Assembly (NCBI RefSeq): GCF_025515275.1
Contig: NZ_JAOPFU010000015.1
Location: 24,412-88,411, forward strand
Direction of reading: 5' to 3'
From: Catenovulum sp. 2E275
GTDB lineage: Bacteria; Pseudomonadota; Gammaproteobacteria; Enterobacterales; Alteromonadaceae
DNA: 64,000 bases
The position numbers were made by a program, and so were the translations under genes. Shown piece after piece: positions 43,811 through 52,116 of the stretch (the stretch's first letter is position 1; every line of letters begins with the position of its first letter). The notes beneath the pieces were generated by a model that saw nothing but the letters and a program-made list of their open reading frames with translations, had not been told where the DNA came from and did not search any database.

Positions 43811-45316
43811 TTAAGCCTGCTGATAGTTGAGTTGTTGATCTAATTCTGCTTTTAGCTTTTGAATCGTTTTTTGTGCATGGGTTAAGTCAGCCTGACTTTG
43901 ATTTAACTTGGTTTGGGTTAATTCCAATTGCTGAGCTAACTTATCTGCTTGCAACTTTTGGCTGTTAATTTGCTGCTTTTGACCTTTTACTTCTTGCTGT
44001 AAATAGGTGATTAACTCATCCTGTTTTCGCAGGGTTTGACGAGATTCTATATTAGCTTCTTCCCTTAGTTTTATTTGCTGGCTTAACTCTTTTTCGAGTT
44101 GGGCTAATTTTTTATCAGTTTTATATTGCTGCTCTAAGAGCATTTTTTGCTGATATTGTTCGTGCTCTAAAGCTCTTTGATGCTGTTGTTTTAATTGCTC
44201 TGCTTTATAAGCTTGCTCGTTACTTAAATGATGAAGTTTATCTTCTTTTTCGAGCAGTTGGCTTTTGGTGGTATTGAGCCTTTGTTCTAGCATTTTGATT
44301 TTGTCAGTCATTTCTTCTAGTTTAGACTGATCATTATGATTAGTGGCGGCCAGCAAGTTGTTTTTGTCATCAAGTTGACTGGCTAAATGAATGTTCTTTT
44401 CAGTTAGCTCGGTAATTTGTTTGCTGAGTTGCTGCTGGTTTTTTTTATAATTTTGTTCGGCACTTTCAAGGTGTTGCTTTAACTCTGTATTAAGCTCTGT
44501 CAGTTCGTTTATTTCTTTATGCAAACTGTTGGATAAATAGGCTTTATCTTCTTGGTTGTATTGTTGTTTTTTTGCATCACTCATTAATTGTTCATTGGCA
44601 AATTCCAGCTTTTGTTCTGCTTGATTTAAACTGGCTTTTAGTTCTTTTATTTGTTGGTTTTGTGAGCTTATGGTGTCATCTTGAATTTTGGCTTTGGCCA
44701 GCCATTTAGCCTCAATTTGTTGATGGTGCTGCGATTCACTATTATGATGGCGTTTATGGTCAACAATTTGCTCGGTTAAAACCCATTTTTGTTCATCTAG
44801 CTTTGAGGTTAATTCTTCAAGTTGTCGCCACAAACTACGGTTTTCTTCTTCTTTTTGGTCAATTAGGTGGCGGCTTTGCTCTGCCTGTGAATACACTCGA
44901 TCAAACTCTGCCTGTAATTTATTATTTTGAGATTTAGATTCTGCTACCGACTGTTTTAAATCATGCACTTGTTTAATCAATTTGCTTTGCTGATCAAGCG
45001 ATTGATTATATTGCACAGAATACTGTAAATGCAGGTTTTCTATTTTATGTTCAGCTTGTTTTAAGTGTTTGAGCTGTTGCTGTTCAATGCTATTTAACAG
45101 GGCGGTAAAGCTGGTGGTGAGTTCTTGGGTGAGTTGATTATCGAGCAGCTTATTTTGCTCAGCATCGGCAGTGTTTAAATATTCCTGCCATATTTGCATG
45201 CAGTCCTCTAAATGCTCCCATTCAGCAATTTGGTTAAAAGCACTGCGATCGATGATTTGTCCTTGCTGGCGTAACTTGAGGGCAAAGTTAATAATGGTTT
45301 CTTTGTTGGGGTGCAT
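43811..45316 (-). CDS. Large coiled-coil protein
   Basis: A 501-residue, strongly charged protein. After a short N-terminal globular region of about 80 residues (INFALKLRQQGQIIDRSAFNQIAEWEHLEDCMQIWQEYL), almost all the rest is predicted long coiled coil, rich in Gln, Lys, Glu and Leu. It has no membrane segment or signal peptide. It precedes the DUF2007 and DUF416 genes on the same strand. A Smc-like or plectin-like scaffold role is possible but unproven; coiled coils give misleading matches, so I assign no family. Confidence 0.8.
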   Translation of the reverse strand: MHPNKETIINFALKLRQQGQIIDRSAFNQIAEWEHLEDCMQIWQEYLNTADAEQNKLLDNQLTQELTTSFTALLNSIEQQQLKHLKQAEHKIENLHLQYSVQYNQSLDQQSKLIKQVHDLKQSVAESKSQNNKLQAEFDRVYSQAEQSRHLIDQKEEENRSLWRQLEELTSKLDEQKWVLTEQIVDHKRHHNSESQHHQQIEAKWLAKAKIQDDTISSQNQQIKELKASLNQAEQKLEFANEQLMSDAKKQQYNQEDKAYLSNSLHKEINELTELNTELKQHLESAEQNYKKNQQQLSKQITELTEKNIHLASQLDDKNNLLAATNHNDQSKLEEMTDKIKMLEQRLNTTKSQLLEKEDKLHHLSNEQAYKAEQLKQQHQRALEHEQYQQKMLLEQQYKTDKKLAQLEKELSQQIKLREEANIESRQTLRKQDELITYLQQEVKGQKQQINSQKLQADKLAQQLELTQTKLNQSQADLTHAQKTIQKLKAELDQQLNYQQA

Positions 45317-45394
45317 CTTGAACCTCGTCCATTTACGTCTTACTTAAATTTAAGTTTAGTCAGTCCAAACTAAAGCGCAAAAGTTCAAAAATAT

Positions 45395-45420
45395 AAAATG
45401 AGCCGTTAGCGGCTCATTTT
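45395..45420 (-). terminator. Terminator of the yihI-DUF2489 pair
   Basis: AAAATGAGCCG (45395-45405) and CGGCTCATTTT (45410-45420) form a perfect 11-bp stem with loop TTAG. The stem begins within the stop codon of the DUF2489 gene, and on the minus strand T-rich sequence follows. Confidence 0.88.
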
Positions 45421-45877
45421 ATGCTGACATGCTAAATTGACTAATTAAGTTGGCTTCTGTCATTACGGCTTCTTTATGCTCTGCTTCGGCTTTTAACCGA
45501 ATAACATCCTGCTTCATTCGCTCTTGTTTGGGCAATGCTTTACGCGCTTCTAATACATCGAGGTGCTTTATTTTTTCATTAAGCTGATGAACGGCTGGGT
45601 AGCGCTTTGGATAATCGGCGGTGGTTGAGTCTGATAAATGATCAAATAATACAGCCAAACGTAATGCGCCTTCACTTACTTCGCATTGCTCTTGCTCTAC
45701 AGCCTGAGCTATGGTTTGAATGCTTTCAATAATTTTGTTATCTCGTTTTTGTTTTGCCGCTTCAACTGCTTGAGTTTGCGCTTTAAGCTGAAACAGTAAT
45801 TTGCCAGCGTAAAATGCAAGCCCTGCTAAAATTAAACCGCCAAGGGCGATTAAAATGTAAATCCAAGTATCAGTCAT
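45419..45877 (-). CDS. DUF2489 family protein
   Basis: A 152-residue protein with a single N-terminal membrane helix (about 5-25, WIYILIALGGLILAGLAFYAG), then a cytoplasmic helical region (EQCEVSEGALRLAVLFDHLSDS). This is the DUF2489 pattern, a family often found beside yihI in gammaproteobacteria. The function is unknown. It starts two bases after the yihI stop, so both genes form one operon ended by a strong hairpin. Confidence 0.85.
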   Translation of the reverse strand: MTDTWIYILIALGGLILAGLAFYAGKLLFQLKAQTQAVEAAKQKRDNKIIESIQTIAQAVEQEQCEVSEGALRLAVLFDHLSDSTTADYPKRYPAVHQLNEKIKHLDVLEARKALPKQERMKQDVIRLKAEAEHKEAVMTEANLISQFSMSA

Positions 45878-45879
45878 AA

Positions 45880-46425
45880 TTAATAGTCGTCGTTTTTAAA
45901 ATCAGTTTTTTCCCATTCGTCAAACAGGGCTTCGTCTTCATCCATTTCTATTTCATCAAGGCCAAGTTTTTCCATTAACCAAGCATGGCGAGCCATTTTT
46001 TTGTTGAGTTCAGCCAATTCTGCTGCGGTTAGTTTGTCGTTATTGTCATAACGATCTAACAAGCTTTGTAGGTTTTGATCATTTTCTAATTGAGCTAACT
46101 CTTGTTGCCAAGCCTGTGTTGGTTCTACGACTTTTTTCTGTTTATTCAATTTAGCCTGTGGCTGCATTGGGGCATCAATTTTATTGGTTTGCTCTGGTGT
46201 TTGACCAAATAAGTCAATGGGCTTTTTGCTACCAATTTTTGGATCTTTAGTAGAACCTGTTTGAGTATCAACCGGTTTTTTAGCTTCTAGTTGACCATTA
46301 CGAGTGCCTGATTTTAATCCTTTGCGCTCATGTTTACGCGTTTCTGCGGTTGATTTCTCTGGTCTTTTGTCTGCTTTGCGTGGGCCTAATGAGCCTAGCT
46401 TTCTGGTTTTTTTGATGCGAGTCAT
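45880..46425 (-). CDS. yihI: Der GTPase-activating protein YihI
   Basis: A 181-residue protein. The basic N-terminal half (RIKKTRKLGSLGPRKADKRPEKS, residues 3-25, then RKHERKGLKSG) and the acidic C-terminal half (LNKKMARHAWLMEKLGLDEIEMDEDEALFDEWEKTDF) match YihI, which stimulates the ribosome-assembly GTPase Der. In E. coli yihI follows the csrC RNA gene; here the candidate Csr RNA ends 137 bases upstream on the same strand, so the arrangement is conserved. DUF2489 follows. Confidence 0.9.
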   Translation of the reverse strand: MTRIKKTRKLGSLGPRKADKRPEKSTAETRKHERKGLKSGTRNGQLEAKKPVDTQTGSTKDPKIGSKKPIDLFGQTPEQTNKIDAPMQPQAKLNKQKKVVEPTQAWQQELAQLENDQNLQSLLDRYDNNDKLTAAELAELNKKMARHAWLMEKLGLDEIEMDEDEALFDEWEKTDFKNDDY

Positions 46426-46568
46426 ATCGGATCTGTCTAGCTTTGAAATAGATAAGTTAATTTTACCATGTTGTCGATATATAGCTAAATTAATTTAAGT
46501 TGGCACTATCAGAGCTATTGTTTAGTAGGATTATGACAATTGTAGCTTGTTGATCAAAACAAATAAAA

Positions 46569-46588
46569 AAAGCGGCAGAAGCCGCTTT
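46569..46588 (-). terminator. Intrinsic terminator of the candidate Csr RNA
   Basis: AAAGCGGC (46569-46576) and GCCGCTTT (46581-46588) form a perfect 8-bp stem with a 4-base loop. Read on the minus strand it runs into TTTTTTTATTT. No minus-strand protein gene lies between it and the cytochrome gene, which has its own hairpin. Confidence 0.9.
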
Positions 46589-46867
46589 GTATAAAGTTAA
46601 TTTACCTGTCGATAAATTAGATAATCTGAGCTCATTTCCGTATAAAATTAGACATTCCCAGTCTACGCTCTCCAATCTGTTTTTATTATGTCCGGTTTGT
46701 TATTAAGGTAATTCCGTTACGTTTATCAAGCTTCCATATATGCTGTGGTTTACGTGTCACCCTTGACTAAAATCAACCATCCTTATTCAACCAAATTGTC
46801 CACTTTGTTATTAATGTTTCCTTACCAAGTTTCCTTACCAAATATTTCCAGTATTAATTTTATCTGT

Positions 46868-46890
46868 TGACGTTACTCCATGTAACGTCA
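46868..46890 (-). other. Hairpin with GGA in the loop (CsrA-site architecture)
   Basis: TGACGTTAC and GTAACGTCA form a perfect 9-bp stem. On the minus strand the 5-base loop is ATGGA. High-affinity CsrA sites present GGA in exactly this kind of loop. Confidence 0.75.
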
Positions 46891-46986
46891 GTAATATTAC
46901 GGATTAATTCGGCTATCACAACGGCTTAATCTGTTTAATTTGTTTTTTGTGAACTAATCCCTAACTGAGAATTGTTTACGTTTATG

Positions 46987-46992
46987 ATAATA
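46987..46992 (-). promoter_or_regulatory. Possible -10 element of the Csr RNA
   Basis: TATTAT on the minus strand would place the start near 46980. No good -35 is visible, as expected for a promoter dependent on an activator. Confidence 0.35.
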
Positions 46993-47067
46993 AAGGGGTT
47001 TTATTTCAGTATTATTAAATTGATTCGTTATTACCGAAAGTTTTTATATTAAATTTCTTACAAGTTT

Positions 47068-47085
47068 TGTGAGATATCTCTCACA
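47068..47085 (-). promoter_or_regulatory. UvrY/GacA-type response-regulator box
   Basis: On the minus strand TGTGAGAGATATCTCACA is an inverted repeat of TGTGAG and CTCACA separated by six bases. This fits the GacA/UvrY consensus TGTAAG-N6-CTTACA and closely resembles the E. coli csrB site as I recall it. It lies about 95 bases upstream of the estimated start of the Csr RNA candidate. The eight-base spacing between TGTGA and TCACA argues against a CRP site. Confidence 0.75.
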
Positions 47086-47193
47086 TTTTTATATTGACTA
47101 TGATTTGATTGAATAAAATGAAGGTATCAATAACATTGAAATAAAAAGGAATTTATTGAAAAAGAGAATTTTTTAATAATTTAAATGAAAGTA

Positions 47194-47221
47194 GGCCAGT
47201 TATTTATTGGGATAACTGGCC
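47194..47221 (-). terminator. Hairpin after the cytochrome c4 gene
   Basis: GGCCAGTTAT (47194-47203) and ATAACTGGCC (47212-47221) form a perfect 10-bp stem with an 8-base loop, ten bases past the stop codon. The T tract on the minus strand is weak. Confidence 0.7.
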
Positions 47222-47230
47222 AGTATTTAT

Positions 47231-47857
47231 TTAGTGTAAACCAGAAACGTAGTTAGATAATAATTTAATATCTTCGTCTGTTAGTTTAGCTGCAATGTCT
47301 TGCATCATGCCATTTAAATCATTAGTGCGCTGACCGTCACGGAAAGCTTTTAACTGAGCTTCAACATAAGCTTGGTTTTGGCCTGACAACTTAGGAAAAC
47401 CGGCTAATGGCATACCGCTACCGTCTGGTAAGTGACAAGCTGTACAAGCGGTTAAACCACGAGATGCATCACCTGCGCGGTATAATTGTTGAGCTTTGGT
47501 AATCATATCTTCCGGAGTTGAGCCAGCTGATGTTTCTTGAGAAGCGAAGTAAACGGCTAAATCTTTCATATCTTGATCAGATAATGGGGCAACCATTCCA
47601 GCCATAATTGCGTTAGCACGACCTTCGCCACCAGATGCTGCTGATTTAAAGTCTTTTAATTGTTTATATAAGTATTCAGCACTTTGGCCTGCAATTTTTG
47701 GGTTTGCAGGAATTACACTGTTACCGTCAACAGAATGGCAAGCCGCACAAGTCGCTGATTTCGCTTTACCCGCTTCGGCATCACCTTTAATACTAGACGC
47801 CTGACTAGCTGCGGTCAGACCAAAAAACATCGCTAATGCAATTGCTGATTTCTTCAT
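47231..47857 (-). CDS. Diheme cytochrome c4
   Basis: A 208-residue periplasmic diheme cytochrome. The ATG at 47857 gives a signal peptide (MKKSAIALAMFFGLTAASQA) and has GGAG just upstream; an upstream in-frame start adds an unrelated leader. Heme motifs are CAACH (first domain) and CTACH (second domain), with axial methionines likely in the AIMAGMVAPLSDQDM and LNGMMQDIAAKLTDEDI segments. It carries electrons to terminal oxidases. It is often encoded near engB in gammaproteobacteria; here it lies upstream of the Csr RNA candidate instead. Confidence 0.93.
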   Translation of the reverse strand: MKKSAIALAMFFGLTAASQASSIKGDAEAGKAKSATCAACHSVDGNSVIPANPKIAGQSAEYLYKQLKDFKSAASGGEGRANAIMAGMVAPLSDQDMKDLAVYFASQETSAGSTPEDMITKAQQLYRAGDASRGLTACTACHLPDGSGMPLAGFPKLSGQNQAYVEAQLKAFRDGQRTNDLNGMMQDIAAKLTDEDIKLLSNYVSGLH

Positions 47858-48070
47858 GGCTCCGTTCTCATTTAAAATATTCAAATAAATAGGGCTGTGT
47901 ATTTTTTTACTCAAAGTTGAGTTTACCCACTACACAGAAAAATTTTTCGTATTTTACACGAATCGAGCCAAGTAAAAACCTTGAAAACACAGTTTCGTTT
48001 GATCTAAGGCACTTTTTTTTAATTTTTAGCCATTAAATAGCTTATAAAGAGGGATTTACTGAGTTTTTGC

Positions 48071-48469
48071 TTAACCAAAAAACAATAAATAAATGTGTCC
48101 TAACCAAACGATTAATGCAGTAAGTAAACTCAATGCCACTGCGGCCGAGCCCATATCTTTAGCCCGGCCTGCTAATTTATGGTGTTCTAAACTAATTCTG
48201 TCTACGGTTGCTTCAATTGCGGAATTTAAAAGCTCGACAATTAAAACCAAAATTAATACCGAAATCAGCGCCATGAAGCGAGTTAAAGTATCGCTGGTGA
48301 ATAGAGCAATAGGTACTAAGGCTAAACATAAAATGAGTTCCTGACGGAATGCGGCTTCGTGCTTAAATGCTGCCCTTAACCCTTTGAATGAGCAACTTGC
48401 CGCCCTAATAATGCGGTTAACTCCGGTTCCATTTGGCTTAAATGGGGTTGCATGACGTTGCTCGGGCAT
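48071..48469 (-). CDS. dgkA: Diacylglycerol kinase
   Basis: A 132-residue integral membrane kinase that phosphorylates diacylglycerol from membrane-derived oligosaccharide synthesis. The family features are the amphipathic N-terminal helix with FKGLRAAFKHEAAFRQEL, the signature ELLNSAIEATVDRISLEHHKLAGRAKDMGSAAV (in 20-residue or shorter parts) and three membrane helices. The N-terminal extension is about ten residues longer than in E. coli (122 residues). It is divergent from yigZ. Confidence 0.95.
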   Translation of the reverse strand: MPEQRHATPFKPNGTGVNRIIRAASCSFKGLRAAFKHEAAFRQELILCLALVPIALFTSDTLTRFMALISVLILVLIVELLNSAIEATVDRISLEHHKLAGRAKDMGSAAVALSLLTALIVWLGHIYLLFFG

Positions 48470-48590
48470 GGTTTTGCTGCTCTTTATTTTGCGAGGTTTA
48501 TGGTAGTCTAGTTTTAAATAATTTTTGTTAACTTACAATAACGCTTTGATGAATTTGTCATGACAGTGTAGGTAAGGCTTTTTGATTAAT

Positions 48591-49202
48591 ATGTCCAATG
48601 CTTATTTAATGCCTGCTGAGTTTCATCAGGTGGAAGAAACCATAAAAAACAGCCGTTTTATAACTCAAATTTATCCGGTTCAGTCTGCGCAGCAGGCAAA
48701 AGATATTATTAAAGAAGTGAAAGAGCGTTTTCCTGATGCCCGCCATCATTGCAGTGCTTTTGTTGGAGGCGCACCTTATGATTTTAATCAAATGGGCTTT
48801 TCAGATGACGGAGAGCCCAGTGGTACAGCGGGAAAGCCCATGTTGGCGGTATTGCAAGGTGCAAAAATCGGCCATATTTTAGCTGTGTCTATTCGTTATT
48901 TTGGCGGGGTTAAACTCGGTACTGGTGGTTTGGTTAAAGCTTATGCCGGTGGCGTTAAGTTAGCTTTGAATTCTTTAGTAACCAGTTGGGTGATCCCTAA
49001 ACAAAAATATACTTTGTTGTGTGATTATCCGCAGTTTGATCAGATCCAATATTGGCTTAACCAAGAGCAAGCCGATATATTAGAGACACAATATTCGGAT
49101 AAAATCGAATTGCTGCTTGCGCTTACTGACACAAGCAGCGACAATTTGCAGACCAAATTAAATGATCTTCAACTCAGTTTGCAGCCTTTAGAGCAAAAAT
49201 AA
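48591..49202 (+). CDS. yigZ: IMPACT-family protein YigZ
   Basis: A 203-residue protein of the YigZ/IMPACT family. The N-terminal domain shows RFITQIYPV, ARHHCSAFV, SDDGEPSGTAGKPML and the YFGGVKLGTGGLVKAY loop, all near-universal in the family. The C-terminal part is a small ferredoxin-like domain. In eukaryotes IMPACT regulates GCN2; the bacterial role is not settled. The ATG at 48591 is chosen over a TTG three codons upstream. It is followed by trkH after six bases, the E. coli order yigZ-trkH. Confidence 0.93.
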   Translation: MSNAYLMPAEFHQVEETIKNSRFITQIYPVQSAQQAKDIIKEVKERFPDARHHCSAFVGGAPYDFNQMGFSDDGEPSGTAGKPMLAVLQGAKIGHILAVSIRYFGGVKLGTGGLVKAYAGGVKLALNSLVTSWVIPKQKYTLLCDYPQFDQIQYWLNQEQADILETQYSDKIELLLALTDTSSDNLQTKLNDLQLSLQPLEQK

Positions 49203-49208
49203 CAATAT

Positions 49209-50660
49209 ATGAAATATCGCGCGATAACCCGTATTCTCGGCATTCTGGTCGGCATTTTTAGCATATTTATGTTACCACCGGCATTGGTCTCACTTATTTA
49301 TAAAGACGGTGGGGGTTTAGCGTTTGTTCTGGCATTTGTTGCAACTATTACCGGCGGTTTATGTTTATGGTATCCAAACCGTAATGATCGCAGCGAACTA
49401 AAAGCCCGTGAAGGGTTTTTGATTGTAGTTTTATTCTGGAGTGTACTGGGTTTAGTTGGAGCTTTACCTTTTGCGTTTTTAGACGAACCTTCCATTTCAA
49501 TGGCAAACGCCATTTTTGAAAGCTTTTCAGGCTTAACTACAACCGGGGCAACTGTATTAACTGGGTTAGACTCTTACCCCAAAGCCGTTTTATTTTACCG
49601 CCAGCAATTACAATGGTTTGGTGGTATGGGTATTATTGTATTGGCCGTTGCGATTTTACCTATGCTCGGCATTGGTGGCTTGCAGCTTTACCGCGCTGAA
49701 ATCCCAGGGCCGGTTAAAGATACTAAAGTAACGCCGCGAATTGCAGATACCGCCAAACATTTATGGTTTATTTATTTGTCGTTAACCATTGTTTGCACGC
49801 TCGCATATTGGGGCGCTGGAATGACATTTTTTGATGCAATTTGTCATTCATTTTCAACTATTGCGATTGGTGGTTTCTCAACTCATGATGCCAGCATGGG
49901 GTACTTTGACAGCGCCTTAATCAACTGGATTTGTATTATCTTTTTAATTATCTCCAGTGTTAATTTCACACTGCATTATGGTGTGCTTAAAAGCCGCTCT
50001 ATTTTAAATTATTTAAAAGATCCTGAATTTAAAGCTTTTTTATCTATTCAGTTGGTAGTCACTTTAATTACCTTTTGGGTATTGCTCGACCGGCAAGTTT
50101 ACGACTCTGCCGAAACTGCTTTAAATCAGGCTGCATTTCAGGCTGTTTCAATTAGTACAACCGCAGGTTTTGCGACCGATGCTTTTGCCCAGTGGCCTGT
50201 GTTTTTACCTATTTTACTTATTTTCTCCAGTTTTATTGGTGGCTGTGCTGGTTCAACTGGTGGTGGTTTAAAAGTGGTTCGGGTTGTTTTGCTTTATTTA
50301 CAAGGCGTACGAGAGCTGAATCGTTTAGTTCATCCAAAGGCGGTTTATTCAATTAAGCTGGGTCGCAAAGCTTTACCGGATAAAGTGGTTGATGCGGTAT
50401 GGGGGTTTTTCTCCGCTTATGCGCTTATTTTTGTCGTGATAATGATCTCGTTAATTGCAACTGGCTTAGATGATTTAACTGCATTTTCGGCAACGGCTGC
50501 ATGTTTAAATAACTTAGGTCCGGGTTTAGGTGAGGTTGCTGCTCATTTTGGCGATATTCCTGATTCCGCTAAACATATTTTGGTGGTTGCTATGTTATTT
50601 GGTCGTCTTGAAATCTTTACCCTGTTAGTTTTATTTACACCAACATTTTGGCGATCTTAG
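49209..50660 (+). CDS. trkH: Trk potassium transporter membrane subunit TrkH
   Basis: A 483-residue potassium channel-like subunit with about ten membrane helices and four pore loops. The selectivity filters are TTTGATVL, STIAIGGFSTHD, STTAGFATDA, and the final NNLGPGLG segment. The conserved hinge GGCAGSTGGGLKVVR is present. It works with the cytoplasmic regulator TrkA, which is encoded here about 2.2 kb downstream on the opposite strand. It follows yigZ closely and ends at a hairpin at 50687. Confidence 0.97.
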   Translation: MKYRAITRILGILVGIFSIFMLPPALVSLIYKDGGGLAFVLAFVATITGGLCLWYPNRNDRSELKAREGFLIVVLFWSVLGLVGALPFAFLDEPSISMANAIFESFSGLTTTGATVLTGLDSYPKAVLFYRQQLQWFGGMGIIVLAVAILPMLGIGGLQLYRAEIPGPVKDTKVTPRIADTAKHLWFIYLSLTIVCTLAYWGAGMTFFDAICHSFSTIAIGGFSTHDASMGYFDSALINWICIIFLIISSVNFTLHYGVLKSRSILNYLKDPEFKAFLSIQLVVTLITFWVLLDRQVYDSAETALNQAAFQAVSISTTAGFATDAFAQWPVFLPILLIFSSFIGGCAGSTGGGLKVVRVVLLYLQGVRELNRLVHPKAVYSIKLGRKALPDKVVDAVWGFFSAYALIFVVIMISLIATGLDDLTAFSATAACLNNLGPGLGEVAAHFGDIPDSAKHILVVAMLFGRLEIFTLLVLFTPTFWRS

Positions 50661-50686
50661 TTGTTATAGTTAACTGATTTAGGAGA

Positions 50687-50716
50687 GGGTTAAAAATAAT
50701 TAAAATTTTTTAACCC
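50687..50716 (+). terminator. Hairpin after trkH
   Basis: GGGTTAAAAA (50687-50696) and TTTTTAACCC (50707-50716) form a perfect 10-bp stem with a 10-base loop, 27 bases past the stop. The A/T-rich stem makes it moderately stable. Confidence 0.65.
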
Positions 50717-50733
50717 TGTTTGTCTGCTTCAAA

Positions 50734-50771
50734 CGTTTTGTAGAGGAATAAGATAAATATTCGACAAAACG
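50734..50771. repeat. Inverted repeat upstream of the TonB/sigma operon
   Basis: CGTTTTGT (50734-50741) and ACAAAACG (50764-50771) are perfect 8-bp inverted arms separated by 22 bases, ending 13 bases before the TonB-like ATG. The spacing would place both arms on one face of the helix or around a core promoter, so an operator is possible. No known protein is assigned. Confidence 0.45.
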
Positions 50772-50783
50772 AGGATATGAAGC

Positions 50784-51467
50784 ATGATCAATACACCAAA
50801 CTATAACCAGTTTCAGCCAACACTACCATCCATAAAAATCTATTTAACTAAGGTTCAATCATTATTAAAAGCTACGGTTTTTAGCTTAGCCGGATTAGCG
50901 ATTAGTTTTGCTTTATTTGTTTTAATGCATACATTGACATATAAAGAGTTTTCCGAGCCTCCAGCTACGCCTGAAAGCATTATTATTCCTAATATTGTGG
51001 TAGATAAAACACAGCCAAAAGCAAATGAAATAGAAAAGTTACCACCACCGCCCAAGCTTGCCCCACCTCCACAAGTTAAACCTGCTTCGGCAGACAATAA
51101 TGAATTAACATCCACCAACACTATAAAGTTAGCTCAACTTGAAACACCGCCAGTTGATTTAGGTAATAAATTATTTGCATTACCAGCTAATTCACAAGCT
51201 TCGCCTATGTTTAGAATGGAACCTAAATATCCAACCACAGCAGCGATGCAAGGAATAGAAGGTTGGGTAAGGTTAAGTTTTGATATTGGTTTAGCCGGTG
51301 AGGTTGAAAATATCAAGGTACTTGATGCTGAGCCAAAACGCGTATTTGATCGGGCGGCAATTGCAGCGCTGAAAAAATGGAAATACAAACCTCAGTTAAA
51401 AGAGGGCAGAGCGATTGTTTTGACAGGTCAGAGTGTTGAGCTTAAATTTAATTTAGAGCAAAACTAA
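50784..51467 (+). CDS. TonB-family energy-transduction protein
   Basis: A 227-residue protein with one membrane helix at about 30-51, a proline-rich periplasmic stretch (KLPPPPKLAPPPQVKP), and a C-terminal TonB domain (about 140-225, PKYPTTAAMQGIEGWVRLSFDI then AAIAALKKWKYKPQL). It has no ExbB or ExbD next to it. It is followed by an ECF sigma gene and a membrane protein, 51 and then 16 bases apart, so they may be one module. Other TonB-like proteins with such a C-terminus have no direct receptor role, so receptor coupling is not certain. Confidence 0.85.
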   Translation: MINTPNYNQFQPTLPSIKIYLTKVQSLLKATVFSLAGLAISFALFVLMHTLTYKEFSEPPATPESIIIPNIVVDKTQPKANEIEKLPPPPKLAPPPQVKPASADNNELTSTNTIKLAQLETPPVDLGNKLFALPANSQASPMFRMEPKYPTTAAMQGIEGWVRLSFDIGLAGEVENIKVLDAEPKRVFDRAAIAALKKWKYKPQLKEGRAIVLTGQSVELKFNLEQN

Positions 51468-51518
51468 GTTTAAACAGCGTTTTATCAATTATCTCAACTG
51501 TAGCTTTTAGGACGATTA

Positions 51519-52100
51519 ATGCTGAAACTGCTTAAATTACCATTTTGGCAAACCTCTCAAGTTTCGAGTCACGATGCAATGCTTAAGTTTATTCAAACTC
51601 AGGATGCGTCTTGGCTTGAAACATTGGTACACCAACATCAAAACAGTTTATATAAATTTATTGTTCAGCAATCAAACCCTGATTTAGCAGCCGATATTTG
51701 TCAGCAGGCTTGGCTTAAATTAATTGAAAAACAATATTTATATTCAGCAGAGCATGAGTTTAAACCTTGGTTATATACTATCGCCCGAAATTTATTATTA
51801 GACGAATTTAGGCGGCAAAATAAGTTAATTTTGACTGGAGATGAAGCGATACAACAAGCTGATTTTATTGAGGTGAATAATGAAGAATTAGAGAGTGTGG
51901 AACTTGGGTTATATCGCCAAGCTTTATCTAAACTCGCTTTTATTCATAAAGAGAGCTTATTACTTCAGTTGCAGGGATTTTCATTAAACCAAATCAGTGA
52001 GATTGTGGGTGAGCCGCAAGAAACAGTTAAAAGCCGGATTAGATATGCTAAACAAACACTTAAACAAATTCTGTTAACTGAATTAAATAAAGTACAGTGA
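51519..52100 (+). CDS. ECF-type RNA polymerase sigma factor
   Basis: A 193-residue sigma-70 family protein. Region 2 reads DICQQAWLKLIEKQ and FKPWLYTIARNLLLDEFRR, and region 4 contains LLLQLQGFSLNQISEIVGEPQETVKSRI with the helix-turn-helix. There is no region 1 or 3, as in ECF factors. Its N-terminal 30 residues are not conserved with common families. It sits between the TonB-like gene and a membrane protein that may be its anti-sigma factor. The promoter it recognises is not known. Confidence 0.88.
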   Translation: MLKLLKLPFWQTSQVSSHDAMLKFIQTQDASWLETLVHQHQNSLYKFIVQQSNPDLAADICQQAWLKLIEKQYLYSAEHEFKPWLYTIARNLLLDEFRRQNKLILTGDEAIQQADFIEVNNEELESVELGLYRQALSKLAFIHKESLLLQLQGFSLNQISEIVGEPQETVKSRIRYAKQTLKQILLTELNKVQ

Positions 52101-52116
52101 AAACAAGAGTTAAGTT

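Larger units (their letters stand above)
46563..46980 (-). ncRNA. Candidate CsrB/CsrC-type regulatory RNA
   Basis: A region without a protein gene that fits a CsrA-sequestering RNA of about 418 nt on the minus strand. It has 13 GGA motifs on that strand, against one on the plus strand; about four are expected by chance at this composition. Examples are the tandem repeats UAAGGAAAC at 46816-46841, and AUGGA in the loop of a 9-bp hairpin (46868-46890), the ideal CsrA site. It ends in an intrinsic terminator at 46569-46588. A UvrY/GacA-type box lies upstream at 47068-47085. The position next to yihI matches csrC of E. coli. The 5' end is estimated from TATTAT at 46987-46992. No conserved reading frame is present. 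Confidence 0.82.

Noticed and set aside
46490..46675. 61-codon minus-strand reading frame near yihI
   Set aside because: It runs straight through the perfect terminator at 46569-46588 and has no ribosome-binding site; the region reads better as an RNA gene.
47068..47085. CRP-binding site reading of TGTGA...TCACA
   Set aside because: The half-sites are eight bases apart, not six. Taken as TGTGAG-N6-CTCACA it fits the UvrY/GacA box instead.
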